DNA from: Streptomyces sp. Mut1
Lineage (GTDB): Bacteria; Actinomycetota; Actinomycetes; Streptomycetales; Streptomycetaceae
Reading direction: 5' to 3'
Assembly (NCBI RefSeq): GCF_030719295.1
Contig: NZ_CP120997.1
Coordinates: 2,294,001 to 2,358,000 of the forward strand
DNA: 64,000 nucleotides
Positions within the stretch are counted from its first letter, which is position 1. Every line of letters begins with the position of its first letter. The notes beneath the pieces are model-generated. The model was not told where the DNA came from. It made no database searches and saw only the letters and a list, made by a program, of their open reading frames with translations. Shown piece after piece: positions 63,367-64,000 of the stretch. The position numbers and the translations under genes were made by a program.

Positions 63367-64000
63367 CAGTCGCGCCTCCCGAGGACCGCGGCGAGCGTCT
63401 GCTCGGTGGCCGGGTTCTGCGAGGCGGGGTTGTACGGCTTGATCGTCGGGGCGTCGATGGTGCCGTCCGTCCCGATCTTCGGCAGCCCCTTCTGGGGCGT
63501 CGGCAGGAGGGCCTTCTTGAGGTCCTGCTTGCCGGTGGCGTCGAGGCCGTAGAGCGCGTTGTAGATGTTGCGGACGGCGGGCCCGGACGCGCCGGAACCC
63601 GTACCGCCCTGGGAGATCGTCATGACGACCGTGTAGTCCTTGGTGTACGTGGCGAACCAGGAGGTCGTCTGCTTGCCGTAGACCTCGGCGGTACCCGTCT
63701 TGGCGTGCATCGGGATCTTGTCCTGCGGCCAGCCGCCGAATCGCCAGGCGGCGGAGCCGCGGGTCGCGACACCCGCGAGGGCTTCGTCTATCTCGTTGCG
63801 CGTCTTCCGGGTGAAGGGCAGCTTGCCGTGCGACTTGGGCTCGATCTTCTGGACGGTCTTGCCGTCGCCGCTGACGATCGCCTTGCCGACAGTGGGGTCG
63901 TAGAGCGTGCCGCCGTTGGAGATGGCCGCGTAGATGGTGGCCATCTGGATCGGGGTGACGAGGGTGTCGCCCTGGCCGATCGAGTAGTTCACGGAGTCAC
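63366..64000 (-). CDS. pbp2: Penicillin-binding protein 2 (3' end only)
   Basis: The window holds the C-terminal 210 or so residues. The transpeptidase motif HAKTGTAEV (KTG box) is present, with NYSIGQGDTLVTPIQMATIYAA before it and SWFATYTKDYTVVMTISQGG after. The SxxK serine motif lies outside the window. It works with the coupled SEDS polymerase sfr. Confidence 0.93.
   Translation of the reverse strand, partial: DSVNYSIGQGDTLVTPIQMATIYAAISNGGTLYDPTVGKAIVSGDGKTVQKIEPKSHGKLPFTRKTRNEIDEALAGVATRGSAAWRFGGWPQDKIPMHAKTGTAEVYGKQTTSWFATYTKDYTVVMTISQGGTGSGASGPAVRNIYNALYGLDATGKQDLKKALLPTPQKGLPKIGTDGTIDAPTIKPYNPASQNPATEQTLAAVLGRRD

Overview
The window is chromosomal DNA from a high-GC actinomycete, almost certainly a Streptomyces or close relative. 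The evidence is third-codon-position GC close to saturation, many GTG starts, and a gene order that, from memory, matches the Streptomyces core chromosome: hrcA, lepA, rpsT, holA, comEC/comEA, leuS, rsfS, nadD, proA, proB, obg, rpmA, rplU, rne, then the sporulation wall pair sfr (rodA) and pbp2. No phage genes, integrases, transposases, CRISPR arrays or rRNA genes were seen.

Layout. 1-2.2 kb: start of hrcA with a CIRCE operator, an MBL-fold hydrolase, a DUF3097 protein and a small uncertain ORF. 2.2-7.5 kb: hemW, a HATPase-GAF-PP2C phosphatase and a long-chain acyl-CoA ligase. 7.8-19 kb: lepA, rpsT, holA, YceI, arylamine N-acetyltransferase, an FMN/F420-type oxidoreductase, comEC, comEA and a DegV protein. 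19-23.3 kb: a membrane-anchored coiled-coil protein, and leuS preceded by a leucine-codon leader peptide and an attenuator-like terminator. 23.3-26.5 kb: two identical tRNA-Ala(GGC) genes flanking a zinc-ribbon protein, an MFS exporter and its divergent XRE regulator. 26.6-36.9 kb: a histidine phosphatase with an apparent CTG start, rsfS, a degenerate LytR/LCP protein, nadD, two very small membrane proteins, an M48 peptidase, two related membrane proteins, proA, a small conserved protein and proB.

The main accessory content is a cell-envelope glycopolymer toolkit threaded between housekeeping genes. From 37.1 to 46.6 kb lie the four dTDP-L-rhamnose genes, a membrane-linked TagF-like transferase, galE, and a GT2 plus TagF-like two-domain transferase. 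Beyond obg-rpmA-rplU (46.7-48.9 kb) come an sn-glycerol-1-phosphate-dehydrogenase-like enzyme, a sugar/choline-type nucleotidyltransferase and galU (49.1-51.8 kb), co-directional with rne. Together these could supply dTDP-rhamnose, UDP-glucose/galactose and a CDP-polyol donor to two polymerases. The use of sn-glycerol-1-phosphate is inference.

51.9-64 kb: RNase E/G with a 1,405-residue repeat-rich architecture, two radical-SAM-associated genes (TIGR03936 and TIGR03960 types) split by a membrane protein built from a repeated W-x-Y-R-x-V-L-x-P motif, a CYTH-CHAD protein, sfr and the 3' end of pbp2. The less expected observations are the leuS leader peptide, two genes with convincing ribosome-binding sites and reading frames but only CTG as start, the internally repetitive membrane protein, and the split polymer locus.
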